Notes: generated by a model not told the origin, from the sequence alone. 48,068 nucleotides of DNA from Thermoplasmata archaeon (GCA_030640585.1 DAOWIZ010000018.1:1-48068); one strand, 5' to 3'. Positions 24,277-32,185 are shown, numbered from the stretch's first letter. Numbers and translations: made by a program.

Positions 24277-24297
24277 TTTTCAACATCTTTTTATCCT
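24277..24297 (+). repeat. Direct repeat at gene ends, copy 2
   Basis: TTTTCAACATCTTTTTATCC (24277-24296) begins 6 nt after the stop of the Trypco2-like gene; compare 22993-23012. It may be a terminator. Confidence 0.4.
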
Positions 24298-24377
24298 CTT
24301 AATAAACCATTTCTACATGGGTAAAATATTTATCATAGGAGATATATAATAACATGTAGGTTTTAGACTCGATAAAT

Positions 24378-24815
24378 ATGACTAACGAATCAAAAATTGT
24401 AAACGGAATACAATACAAAAAATGCAGTAAATGTAAACAATTCAAACCACTACAACAGTTTTACAAAATAAAGCGTGGTACTTTTGGTGTAAAGAGTGAA
24501 TGCAAGAAATGTAGTATAATAAGATTTAATGACTGGATAGAAAATAACCGTTCTAAATATCTAAAAACAGGACGAATGTATGCTAGCAACAGATACAGAA
24601 ATGACCCCGTGCATAGGGAACGGGCAAAACAGATGAGTCGTGAATGGAGAAAAAACAACCCTGATTACCTAAGAAATTGGAAACTTAAAAACCCTGAACA
24701 GCAAAGAGAATGGGTAAAGGCCAATCCTGATTATCATAGAGAACGGCAGCGGATATTTAGAAAGGAAAACCCAGATTATTACAGAAATCTACGAGCAATG
24801 AAGCAGAAGGTGTGA
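24378..24815 (+). CDS. Zinc-finger protein with tandem NPDY repeats
   Basis: A 145-aa basic protein. Residues 14-50 form a zinc module (KCSKCKQFKPLQQFYK, then CKKC) shared with the 23007-23387 protein. The rest consists of short tandem units containing NPDYLRN, NPEQQREW, NPDYHRER and NPDYYRN, spaced about 14-18 residues and rich in Arg/Trp/Tyr. Such repeats occur in phage and mobile-element proteins near HNH nucleases and probably bind nucleic acid. No catalytic motif is evident. Confidence 0.6.
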   Translation: MTNESKIVNGIQYKKCSKCKQFKPLQQFYKIKRGTFGVKSECKKCSIIRFNDWIENNRSKYLKTGRMYASNRYRNDPVHRERAKQMSREWRKNNPDYLRNWKLKNPEQQREWVKANPDYHRERQRIFRKENPDYYRNLRAMKQKV

Positions 24816-24829
24816 GTTTGCCAACAGAT

Positions 24830-24854
24830 AGGGTTGATTTTTTAAAGAAACAAC
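24830..24854 (+). promoter_or_regulatory. Shared upstream element, copy 3
   Basis: AGGGTTGA, a T-run, then TTTAAAGAAACAAC, followed by TATA-like TTATAAAATA (24857-24866), before the small zinc-ribbon gene at 24887. Confidence 0.6.
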
Positions 24855-24886
24855 TGTTATAAAATATTATTTTAAGGTAGTAAAAG

Positions 24887-25039
24887 ATGAAAGAAGAATA
24901 TGCGGATAGACCATGTCCTGCTTGTGGGAATATGATTCCTGCAAAAAAGAAAGTTTGCCCATCATGTGAGCTTAGGGTTGGAAGAGTTAATAAAAATTCT
25001 AAAGCACCAGGTTCTTATAGGGGTTATATAAAAAAGTGA
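24887..25039 (+). CDS. Small zinc-ribbon protein (50 aa)
   Basis: A 50-aa protein with one zinc ribbon: CPACGNMIPAKKKVCPSCEL. The tail is basic and ends in YRGYIKK. Translation is supported by AAGG upstream, by the shared promoter-like element at 24830 and by the conserved C-x2-C spacing. Its role is unknown; it could be a small regulator or part of a larger complex. Its stop lies 2 nt from the end of the convergent nuclease-like gene. Confidence 0.6.
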   Translation: MKEEYADRPCPACGNMIPAKKKVCPSCELRVGRVNKNSKAPGSYRGYIKK

Positions 25040-25041
25040 AA

Positions 25042-26127
25042 TTAAGTTATTAAATTTTTTATCGTTTCTAAACTGTTCTCAATATCGTCCTTAATTCTCT
25101 CAAGATTTGTCCTAATATACGAACTAGCGTTGTCAATCTGAGTTAACTTCGACTCAAAACTTTTAAACATAAAAAGCTTTGATTTCATATCCTCAATTTC
25201 TTTTTGAATCTCTCCAATTGGGATCTCTTTTTTATCATCTTTTATTGTAACAAAAAGTCTAGCAACTCTAAATGCAAAATATAGCCCATATTCATCAAAA
25301 GAAGTAACAATATATTTTTTTGTTATTTTCACAGGACGAAGAGCTGAAGGTATTTGTTGTTGGTTCTTAAACAAAAATATACCAAATTTAGATCCTCTGT
25401 TCTTTATCGCGTCATTAACTTCATCTATAGTTCTTTTATGAGAATATGCTGGACTATCTTTACATTCAACTATGATTCTTTTTTTATTATCGCTATCTAT
25501 ATCTATATTAATATCACCAATTTTATTGGTCTTTCCTAATCTATCGCCGACATATTCAACTTTATCTTCATAGGGTGAACAAATTTTCTCAATTTGTTCC
25601 AGGACAGTATCCTCAAATTTCCCTCCTTTCAAAGTAGTTTTTGAAACAATTTCTTCTTTTACTTCTTCTTTTAATAATTCATCTCTCAACTCTTTAATTT
25701 TCTCAAAAACCTCTTCCTTTAGTTTCTTGATAGGTGAACCTTCTTCATAAGGGCTTAATAAATCACCAATTTTTCCTTTTTTTAAATCAAAATATTGTTC
25801 AAACATAAGACGAAATTTACCCATACAGCTAGCATTATTCTCCATATCAAACGTTTTTTCTATCATATCCTGTATATTTTCGTTTTGGTATTCAAATTGT
25901 TTTAAAAGTTTGTTAAATTCTTTCTCGATATAATCAACGTTTTCAGTTAAAGATAGATTCCTCAAACCTATTGTACCCATAATAACTGCTTTTTTAATGA
26001 ACTCTTCTCTTCTATCTGGCTTTATATCTTTTAAAATTTTATATGCATTAATATCATCGACTTCTAAATTATGAATTATTATTTTTTCATCTCGTAGCTC
26101 GATGTTTTTATCCGATCCAGAACTCAT
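25042..26127 (-). CDS. PD-(D/E)XK nuclease-like protein with coiled coils
   Basis: A 361-aa protein. The N-terminal 165 residues are helical and charged (likely coiled coil around 130-160). A nuclease-like core spans about 168-265: E172 (GKFEDTVLEQI), D205 (IGDINIDID) and E221-x-K223 (IIVECKDS), followed by a helix and strand (SKFGIFLFKNQQQIPSAL). The C-terminal 60 residues form another long helix (EIQKEIEDMKSKL). This is the arrangement of restriction-endonuclease-like proteins in the DUF2130 style. It overlaps the upstream gene by 4 nt (ATGA), making a two-gene operon. No membrane segment is seen. It is probably DNA-cleaving and defence related, but the exact system is not recognised. Confidence 0.68.
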   Translation of the reverse strand: MSSGSDKNIELRDEKIIIHNLEVDDINAYKILKDIKPDRREEFIKKAVIMGTIGLRNLSLTENVDYIEKEFNKLLKQFEYQNENIQDMIEKTFDMENNASCMGKFRLMFEQYFDLKKGKIGDLLSPYEEGSPIKKLKEEVFEKIKELRDELLKEEVKEEIVSKTTLKGGKFEDTVLEQIEKICSPYEDKVEYVGDRLGKTNKIGDINIDIDSDNKKRIIVECKDSPAYSHKRTIDEVNDAIKNRGSKFGIFLFKNQQQIPSALRPVKITKKYIVTSFDEYGLYFAFRVARLFVTIKDDKKEIPIGEIQKEIEDMKSKLFMFKSFESKLTQIDNASSYIRTNLERIKDDIENSLETIKNLIT

Positions 26128-26819
26128 TTTCTTTCCCCCAATTCTTCTTTAATAATTTTCCTAAGTTTCTTTTCAAAAACTTCAGCGAAGATTTCAGCTT
26201 TTTTACGCGTTTCAAACTCTAATTCTTCTTCATATAATTGTTGATATTTCTCAGTATTTTCTGGCTCTGTTTCTTCTTTATCATAAATTTGTAAAGTCTC
26301 TGGAAGTTTTTCAATATCATTAAAAATTTTTTCTATATTTATTTTAGGGCAATAGTCTATCTCTAAAGAATATCTATCCTTGATATAATCAATAATCTTA
26401 TTTTTATCTAATCGAAATTTATTATCTTCTTTTTTTTCTAAAAACCCTGCCAATGAATTTATTGTAAACCTGCTTGTATACATGTTATTAATTTCCTTAT
26501 TTATATCAAATAATCGATCAAGAGGCTCTTTACCTAACCATATATGCCTACAGACACCATTGCAGATTAATTTATAATCACAAAAGAAAACATCTTTAAA
26601 ATCTCTAATCGGCACTTCTTTTTCATCAACAAGAGACTTGCTTGCTTTCCAACGGCCTACAATATCTACAAGTCGTTCTAAATCCTTATTTACATCTTTG
26701 AAGTGAACAAAGTAAAAGCTGTTATCTATATAATATTCATGATCTTCAGCAATCTTAATCGCATCAGATAAACTTGGACTACTTGTTTTAGATGAAAATC
26801 TAATAATGAATTTTGACAT
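26124..26819 (-). CDS. Unknown protein, partner of the coiled-coil nuclease
   Basis: A 231-aa protein (ATG at 26819, MSKFIIRFSS) of no family I can name. It has a mixed alpha/beta N-terminus with an aromatic segment (HEYYIDNSFYFVHF), a cysteine pair around FCDYKLICNGVCRHIW that may bind metal, and an acidic coiled-coil-like C-terminus (EKYQQLYEEELEFETRKK onward). Its stop overlaps the nuclease start by 4 nt, so the two are made together, and it is probably a recognition or regulatory subunit. Confidence 0.55.
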   Translation of the reverse strand: MSKFIIRFSSKTSSPSLSDAIKIAEDHEYYIDNSFYFVHFKDVNKDLERLVDIVGRWKASKSLVDEKEVPIRDFKDVFFCDYKLICNGVCRHIWLGKEPLDRLFDINKEINNMYTSRFTINSLAGFLEKKEDNKFRLDKNKIIDYIKDRYSLEIDYCPKINIEKIFNDIEKLPETLQIYDKEETEPENTEKYQQLYEEELEFETRKKAEIFAEVFEKKLRKIIKEELGERK

Positions 26820-26948
26820 AAAATAAATATAAATGTCTTTTCTAATAAAACTTAGTATCAAGTTAAAAATTATATTTTAATATTTTACAACCTCTTAAAA
26901 TCTTGAAATTGAATAGATTTTTATACTACCAATTTCGCTTTTTCATTA

Positions 26949-27680
26949 ATGACAAGAATAAAGATGGTCCAAGAGCAGGTTGACGAAGCGCTTAAACTTC
27001 TTAAGCAAGGTTACACACCTAAACAACTTGCAGAGAAATATGGAGTGCATAGGTCCGTTATTTATAGAAGGGTTAAACAACCCAATGTTGCGAAGGACAT
27101 TCCAGTTAAAATTAAAAACAAAGTTATCAAAGCAATCAAAGACGGGCATACAAAAGCAGAAGCAGCACAGATGTATGGATTGAATATAGGAACTGTATAT
27201 AACTTTACTAAAGGCATTGCAGAAGGGCATAGATCACAAGGTAACCACATCATTAGAAAGAACGGGATAAAACTCCTAAATAGACTGATGACAGATGGTT
27301 ACCTTATCTCAGATTTCAACGTACCTGTTGTTAGAAATCTTCAGAGCAAATTTCCAATAATAAGAACAGCTCGTTATAAGGAGAAAACTTTTTTTTATCT
27401 ACCTGGCCGTGAGGAGGAGACAATTGAGGCTTTTTTCCGTGAGAAACCAGATAGAATAATTAGCTATGTGTCAATAGAAGAATTATCTTATCTTTTAGGT
27501 GTGAAGTTTTCCAGGAAAACCACGATGACACTTGTAAGAAAATATAAAGGCAAACATAAGAGTTATTGGAGAAGCAGACGTCTTATACAGAGGAGTATTT
27601 TTGACTGGGTAGATGATAACCCATTTAAAAACAATATTGAAACAAGTTTTAGATTAATGCCAAAAAAAGGAGAATGGTGA
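26949..27680 (+). CDS. DNA-binding protein with two resolvase-like HTH motifs
   Basis: A 243-aa basic protein. Two helix-turn-helix units of the resolvase or transposase-regulator type are visible. The first is around ALKLLKQGYTPKQLAEKYGV to SVIYRRVKQ (13-43). The second is around AIKDGHTKAEAAQMYGLNIG to TVYNFTKG (62-90). The rest has no resolvase catalytic Ser or DDE site, so it is a regulator rather than a recombinase. A TATA-like TTTTATAC about 26 nt upstream (26919-26926) suggests a leaderless transcript. It is a candidate controller of the shared promoter element at 22422, 23437 and 24830; that is speculation. Confidence 0.65.
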   Translation: MTRIKMVQEQVDEALKLLKQGYTPKQLAEKYGVHRSVIYRRVKQPNVAKDIPVKIKNKVIKAIKDGHTKAEAAQMYGLNIGTVYNFTKGIAEGHRSQGNHIIRKNGIKLLNRLMTDGYLISDFNVPVVRNLQSKFPIIRTARYKEKTFFYLPGREEETIEAFFREKPDRIISYVSIEELSYLLGVKFSRKTTMTLVRKYKGKHKSYWRSRRLIQRSIFDWVDDNPFKNNIETSFRLMPKKGEW

Positions 27681-27722
27681 TAAGTAGTGGTAGTAAAAAA
27701 TAATTTTACTTATCCCCTTTTA

Positions 27723-28385
27723 CTATCTTAATTTTATCCCCCTAAAAAATCGTGCATAAATAAACATACTAATAAAACCAATAATGAAGGGGGCAATCCC
27801 TCCTAATAAAACAAATAGCCATGAGGCGGGGAAATCACCAAAAAATATTGCAAATCTATCTAGATTAGATATTACAGCTCCAAATATTGAAAAGAATATG
27901 CCTGTCCCTAGCACAAAATACATACTATTTTTCTTAGATTTTTTTGACTGCTCACTTATTATAGCTAATTCTTTTAAATCTTTACTCTCAAGATTTCTAA
28001 TATCATCTAACTGGTTGTCTTTAACAGATATCGCATCCTTTGGTGTTATTTCATCTAACTTATTGGAAATTTCTAAATATTTCAATTTAAAATTTGAATC
28101 ATCTATAAATTTGAACCAAAAAATACTATGTGATTTTCTAAGTATTTCAAGTCTCTTTTCACAGATATACGTATACATATTTAAAATAATTATATCCATG
28201 TTTTGATCGAGTAAATACCAATCTCCATCATCTTTAATGATTTCATCTAAAAATTCGTTTTTAAATTCATTATATTGTCCTTCAAAGACATATTCTTCTC
28301 CAAATTCCCTTGTAATTCTTGAATTTAACGTTTTATACTCTTTTTCGAATTTTTTAAATTTTAAAGTGATTTCTTTTTTATTCAT
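27723..28385 (-). CDS. Unknown protein with two C-terminal membrane segments
   Basis: A 220-aa protein starting at ATG 28385, just after the stop of the upstream small basic protein. The first 160 residues are helical, highly charged and probably cytoplasmic. Two membrane segments follow: MYFVLGTGIFFSIFGAVI and then SWLFVLLGGIAPFIIGFISM, separated by a short loop. This shape (sensor or effector domain plus a 2-TM hairpin) is common among membrane effectors of abortive-infection systems, but no known family is evident, so that reading is speculative. Confidence 0.6.
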   Translation of the reverse strand: MNKKEITLKFKKFEKEYKTLNSRITREFGEEYVFEGQYNEFKNEFLDEIIKDDGDWYLLDQNMDIIILNMYTYICEKRLEILRKSHSIFWFKFIDDSNFKLKYLEISNKLDEITPKDAISVKDNQLDDIRNLESKDLKELAIISEQSKKSKKNSMYFVLGTGIFFSIFGAVISNLDRFAIFFGDFPASWLFVLLGGIAPFIIGFISMFIYARFFRGIKLR

Positions 28386-28386
28386 T

Positions 28387-28542
28387 TCAACCAAAAAGTT
28401 CCTCAAACCAACCTTTTTTCTTATTCTTTGGTTTTGGCTTATAAACACCTAGAATTTGCCCTTTTTTACCTTTTGAAGCATTTTTCTGTCTTAATCTATA
28501 ATACTTTCTTGTCGTAGGATTATAAATACGTTTTTTTGGCAT
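28387..28542 (-). CDS. Small basic protein upstream of the 2-TM protein
   Basis: A 51-aa Lys/Arg/Tyr-rich protein (MPKKRIYNPTTRKYYRLRQK onward) ending in GWFEELFG. An in-frame upstream extension to 28632 exists. It lies 1 nt before the start of the 2-TM protein gene, so co-translation is likely. It is not recognised. The short length and low complexity leave some doubt that it is real. Confidence 0.4.
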   Translation of the reverse strand: MPKKRIYNPTTRKYYRLRQKNASKGKKGQILGVYKPKPKNKKKGWFEELFG

Positions 28543-28807
28543 TATTACATTTTTCAAATACCACATCCTATTATTTACTTTCCTATTTAATTTCTTGTTA
28601 ATTCTGGTTAACTGATAAAAAAATCTATTCAAAAACCACCTCTTGACTGCATTATTTCATCCCCCCTCAAATTTAGGATCTTAACTCACTAGGAAGAGGC
28701 ATACTACTTTTACCCATCTCCCCTCTGTTAGAGATTCGTTCTTTCTCATTTTTTTACCTTAGCATCTACTGATATAGTTTAATCTTGCTTTTCATTACGC
28801 CTTTTTT

Positions 28808-28963
28808 ATGACAAATAAGAAACAAATATCTTTCCGTTTGTCAAAAGAACTAGACGACTGGGTAACAGCCCAAATAGAGTCAGGACGATTTGAATCCTGG
28901 ACTGAGGCTGTTGAACAGGCAGTAGTTCTTTTGCAGGAAAGATTAGGCGAAAAAAAACAATAG
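28808..28963 (+). CDS. Small ribbon-helix-helix protein (51 aa)
   Basis: Reads KKQISFRLSKELDDWVTAQI, then SGRFESWTEAVEQAVVLLQ. This is the ParD/CopG ribbon-helix-helix pattern with a typical SxxxSWTEAV second helix. It is 51 aa, with no strong SD. It could be an antitoxin without a visible toxin, or an orphan regulator. The 175-nt gap before it (28633-28807) has no feature I can support. Confidence 0.6.
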   Translation: MTNKKQISFRLSKELDDWVTAQIESGRFESWTEAVEQAVVLLQERLGEKKQ

Positions 28964-29085
28964 ATATTTTATTTGTAATATCTAAGCGAAAGACTGTTTT
29001 TTAAAAATTAATTGAAGGAAGCAAATTCATCAAACGAGAATTTGCTTTCTCTCTGATTTTTTGCTTTTGTGAACTAGTGTTTTTC

Positions 29086-29436
29086 TTATTCAGAGGGCAA
29101 TCGATAAAAAATATCTTTACGTGACAAACCTTCTACCTCAATATCTACTCCACCGAACCCATTATCTATAACAATTTCTATTTCTGATCCGCATTTATCA
29201 CAAAGATAGATCTCCTCTGTATATACTATACTTTCTTCATGATTTTCTCCACCCATATTAGGTGGATTAACCATGATTTTGTCAGATTCAAAAGATTCCC
29301 CGCATTTTGGACATTTACATTTCACTTCTATTGGTTCTTGTTCAATAGTGGCGATTCCTCCAAGCCGAGAAAAACTCCCATCTGAGTTATCGTTTTTACT
29401 TAATGGAAACCATTCTTTCATTAATTTTTCCTCCAA
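29086..29436 (-). CDS. Zinc-ribbon protein, unknown
   Basis: A 116-aa acidic protein with a zinc ribbon formed by CKCPKCGESF (about 39-48) and YLCDKCGSEI (about 77-86), and an MVNPPNMGGENHEES insert between. The N-terminus (EWFPLSKNDNSDGSFSRLGG) is unstructured-looking. AGGAGG-like SD (TTTTTCCTCC on the + strand near 29425-29432) precedes the start. The function is unknown. Confidence 0.55.
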   Translation of the reverse strand: MEEKLMKEWFPLSKNDNSDGSFSRLGGIATIEQEPIEVKCKCPKCGESFESDKIMVNPPNMGGENHEESIVYTEEIYLCDKCGSEIEIVIDNGFGGVDIEVEGLSRKDIFYRLPSE

Positions 29437-29521
29437 TTATTATATCAAGCATGTCCATCTATATTAAATTACTTATTACATTGTTGTAAAAGGATAATTA
29501 AATGATACAAATGAGCATTAG

Positions 29522-29977
29522 TTAATCAAGTCTTATCTGATGATCTGAAAAAACATCCCCATCTTTATTGGTTAATCTAACAATAGCATATTTGCAATCT
29601 GTAGCATGGATGTACTTGGGTAACAATCTTTTCTTGTTGTTACAATAGCCATACAAATTTACATGAGGTTTCCCATTACGATGCGTCTTTTTTTCATTAG
29701 GATCAAATTCAACACCAATCCAAAAAACAACATCATCACCTTCATTTTGAGGGATTATTGCACTACCACTTCCATTACATTGATGGTTGCTACTAGGATG
29801 AACAAAATATCCCTCTTCATTAACTCCATCTCTATATTCTACATCATTAAGATCAAAATCTTCTCCTTTTAGATAGTAATCACTGATATATTTTTTATTT
29901 GCAGTAAAATTTATAGATTTTTTTTCATCCCATGTTTGGCCTGAACAAATATGAACTCCAATCACTGATTCACACAT
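29522..29977 (-). CDS. Unknown protein near the right end of the element
   Basis: A protein of about 151 aa, using the ATG at 29977 (MCESVIGVHICSGQTWD) that overlaps the stop of the short upstream ORF; an in-frame ATG at 29995 is the alternative. It is beta-rich, with SSNHQCNGSGSAIIPQNEGD and VNLYGYCNNKKRLLPKYIH segments. No family is recognised. It is the last sizeable gene before the right terminal repeat. Confidence 0.5.
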   Translation of the reverse strand: MCESVIGVHICSGQTWDEKKSINFTANKKYISDYYLKGEDFDLNDVEYRDGVNEEGYFVHPSSNHQCNGSGSAIIPQNEGDDVVFWIGVEFDPNEKKTHRNGKPHVNLYGYCNNKKRLLPKYIHATDCKYAIVRLTNKDGDVFSDHQIRLD

Positions 29978-30035
29978 AATACCACTCTTTCTCATTTTCT
30001 AAATCATTTTCATCAATATTATTGTTTGTGCTCAT
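29970..30035 (-). CDS. Possible 21-aa leader peptide
   Basis: ATG at 30035 with a strong SD (GGAGGGAAAAG) encodes 21 residues (MSTNNNIDENDLENEKEWYYV reduced to start and end: MSTNNN...EWYYV). Its stop lies 5 nt inside the next gene, so it may couple or control that gene's translation. Evidence is limited to the SD and the overlap. Confidence 0.35.
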   Translation of the reverse strand: MSTNNNIDENDLENEKEWYYV

Positions 30036-30082
30036 AATCTTTTCCCTCCATATAAAATTTCATTCCTTCGTAGATTTTTACC

Positions 30083-30095
30083 TTCGGAACTACTG
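30083..30095 (-). repeat. Right terminal inverted repeat of the 19-kb element
   Basis: TTCGGAACTACTG, a perfect reverse complement of 11084-11096. Confidence 0.93.
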
Positions 30096-30100
30096 TCCTC
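30096..30100 (+). repeat. Right copy of 5-bp target site duplication
   Basis: TCCTC, identical to 11079-11083; the permease reading frame resumes at the next base. Confidence 0.9.
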
Positions 30101-31183
30101 GGTGCACCCAATGAAGACACTGCGCTATCTGTTCTCCCAGCACACACTCTCCTTATAGAGGGTAAAGGCTATGAGGCTGTTGCTTTGTCTGCAATGGGTA
30201 GTTATGGTGCTATTATATTTTGTTTTTTACTTCTTTTCCCAATTCGTTTTTTAATTGGTGAACCAATAATGTTCTATGAAACCTTACGAGAAATCATGCT
30301 TTTTGTTCTTATCGCAATTTCAATTCTTATGATAGGAACTGAGAAAGGAAAAATCGATGATTTCTGTAAAAAAGGAATAGCACCCTCTGTTGTTGGTATG
30401 CTTTTTGCTACTTTTGTCTTCTTTTTATCAGGTTTTTTCGGATTAATAATATTTGAAATATCTGTAGATTCTCCAATAGGGCTTTCGTCGCCTGTCTTGT
30501 TTCCTGCTCTTGCGGGATTGTTCGGAACACCAACGCTTCTTACTTCTCTTATGACAAAACCCAATATTCCAAAGCAAATAATTGAGGAACCCGTTCTTGA
30601 TAAAAAAACCAAGAAGTCATCAATCATATCTATTATTACGGGTAGTTTTGGTGGGATACTTGTTTCCATTATCCCAGGTATTACTTCTGCAACTGGTACT
30701 ATTCTTGCTATGAATGTACGTGGGGAGTCAAACAAAAGGCAAACAATTATCACGCTTTCTGCTGTGAATACTGCATGTGCATTTTTTGTCGTAGTTGTTA
30801 TGTTTATAATACTACGTTCTCGGAGTGGTGCAACACTTGCAGCAATGGAACTTATTGCGGTAGAGGAATGGACAACGTTACTAATGCCTGCAAATCTTGC
30901 TTATCTTCTAATAGCATTACTTCTTGGTGGAACTCTTTCTTATTTTTCAACATTAAAAGTAGGCAAAATATTTGCCAGCCATTTTTCAAATGTTCCATAT
31001 GCTTTAATCATTAAACTTACCATTTCACTAATAGTTATACTGGTATTTCTTTTCACAGGGATCATCGGCATATTGATTTTAATCGTTGCAACATTTATTG
31101 GCCTGTTGCCTGTTGAGTGGGGTGTACGAAGAAGCCATTGTATGGGAATTCTTTTAATCCCGATTATCCTCTATTTTATTTAA
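30101..31183 (+). pseudogene. TctA-like permease, C-terminal part, split by transposon
   Basis: Codons 87-446 of the permease begun at 10826. The segment opens with GAPNEDTALSVLPAHTLLIE, the strongest signature of the archaeal TctA-like family, and continues with about seven membrane segments. No frameshift or stop occurs. The frame runs a few codons into the right terminal repeat, and the first usable start inside is a TTG at 30185, so at most a fragment could be made. It ends 8 nt inside the convergent DUF2240 gene. Confidence 0.93.
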
Positions 31184-31637
31184 GAAACTCATTCAAATCA
31201 ATATCATATTCTTTACCAACAAGCAATGCTGCAACTTCTAATGTAATGTTTTTTTCTTTTTCTATTGATTTGATTTTTTCAAAAATTATTTGCCTGTCAA
31301 GATCTGTTTTTTCCATGATTTTGCTAACTATTATTTTTACTCCGTCTTGTTTTTCCTGTTTTTGAATTATAATTTCTTTTTTCTCAAAAGATTGTTTCGA
31401 TGGTTTAAAACCAGCAGGTATAACAACACTATTTATGTCGAAAGTTGGTTTTAACAAACCATATTTTTTTATCAGCAGTTCTTGATTTAATGCCATATAT
31501 ACAAAGGCCTTTGCTTCCTGTGGAGAAAACCAGTTTAAATCCATTGAAAGAGGAAGATAAAACTCAGATGGTTTTAGTTCTGTTTTTCCACTTCGTTTGA
31601 AGAGGAATGCAATGACGATTTCTGTTTCAGATCCCAT
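31176..31637 (-). CDS. DUF2240 family protein
   Basis: A 153-aa archaeal protein. SETEIVIAFLFKRSGKTELK, LSMDLNWFSPQEAKAFVYMA and LLIKKYGLLKPTFDI fit the DUF2240 pattern (a small winged-helix-like fold). The C-terminal 45 residues are helical. The gene overlaps the upstream HisA-like gene by 64 nt on the same strand, indicating coupled translation. No biochemical function is known for the family. Confidence 0.7.
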   Translation of the reverse strand: MGSETEIVIAFLFKRSGKTELKPSEFYLPLSMDLNWFSPQEAKAFVYMALNQELLIKKYGLLKPTFDINSVVIPAGFKPSKQSFEKKEIIIQKQEKQDGVKIIVSKIMEKTDLDRQIIFEKIKSIEKEKNITLEVAALLVGKEYDIDLNEFLK

Positions 31638-32185
31638 TTTTTCTTAAACACCTCTACTTTTTTCATATCAACAAGCAACCCTTTTACTCCTTGCTTCTTC
31701 CAGTAATTTATGTTGTCAGGGTTTGCTTCATAAACATATGTTTTATGCCGTGATGACAAATCTCTCAAGTGACCACCACATTTGTAATCTGATTCTACCT
31801 GGTCTTTATTGTTGAATATAACCAAACCGTCAACCTCATTGTAGATGGGTAATTCAATCCTTCCATTACTTTGATCTGTTAAATCAACTTCAGCATAAAT
31901 CCCATTCTCAGTAATTTCTCTGATGCGCCCAATATCTAATTTCTCCCAGAGATTTTTTCTTATTGTAATTGCATTTGCACCAGCCATAAAAGAGTCAACT
32001 ATGTCTCCGGGAGTCATGGGTCTTGAGTCAATCCATATTTCATAGTTTTCCGATAGTTTAGGAAATGAGCATAGATTTGGCTTATCTTTTTGTATGCCGT
32101 CAAGATCAAGTATGTAGATTTTTTGATCACCGTCAATTTTGTTAATGAAATCATCTAATGAGATGTTGTCTTCATTGTTTTTCAT
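31574..32185 (-). CDS. HisA/HisF-related TIM-barrel protein
   Basis: A protein of about 203 aa, with start ATG at 32185 (MKNNEDNISL) preferred over the ORF extension. Strand-loop elements resemble the HisA-like archaeal family: KIYILDLDGIQKDKPNL, YEIWIDSRPMTPGDIVDSFM, ANAITIRKNL and VDGLVIFNN. The full HisA active-site pattern is not obvious, so it is probably not the histidine enzyme itself. The Lys/Ser-rich tail overlaps the DUF2240 gene. The assignment is moderate. Confidence 0.5.
   Translation of the reverse strand: MKNNEDNISLDDFINKIDGDQKIYILDLDGIQKDKPNLCSFPKLSENYEIWIDSRPMTPGDIVDSFMAGANAITIRKNLWEKLDIGRIREITENGIYAEVDLTDQSNGRIELPIYNEVDGLVIFNNKDQVESDYKCGGHLRDLSSRHKTYVYEANPDNINYWKKQGVKGLLVDMKKVEVFKKKWDLKQKSSLHSSSNEVEKQN

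Larger units (their letters stand above)
11084..30095. mobile_element. 19-kb transposon with 13-bp TIRs and 5-bp target duplication
   Basis: The ends are perfect inverted repeats: CAGTAGTTCCGAA at 11084-11096 and its complement at 30083-30095, and 3 of the next 4 bases also match. The 5-bp sequence TCCTC occurs directly outside both ends (11079-11083 and 30096-30100). The empty site is recoverable, because deleting the element and one TCCTC restores the TctA-like reading frame. A DDE transposase sits about 200 nt from the left end, with no other copy of the terminal repeat beside it. This suggests it moves the whole unit rather than being a nested IS. The cargo of about 25 genes is dominated by nucleases, restriction-modification genes, regulators and unknown proteins. 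TIR ends starting with C plus a 5-bp duplication are compatible with the IS4-related IS1634 group, but that assignment is tentative. Confidence 0.9.

Noticed and set aside
28919-28928. CAGTAGTTC inside the small RHH gene as an internal copy of the transposon end
   Set aside because: Only 9 of 13 bases match and they are ordinary codons of a conserved helix, so it is probably chance.
11084-30095. Casposon or integrated provirus
   Set aside because: No Cas1, no integrase, no polymerase or virion genes; the ends and the DDE enzyme indicate an ordinary cut-and-paste type element.
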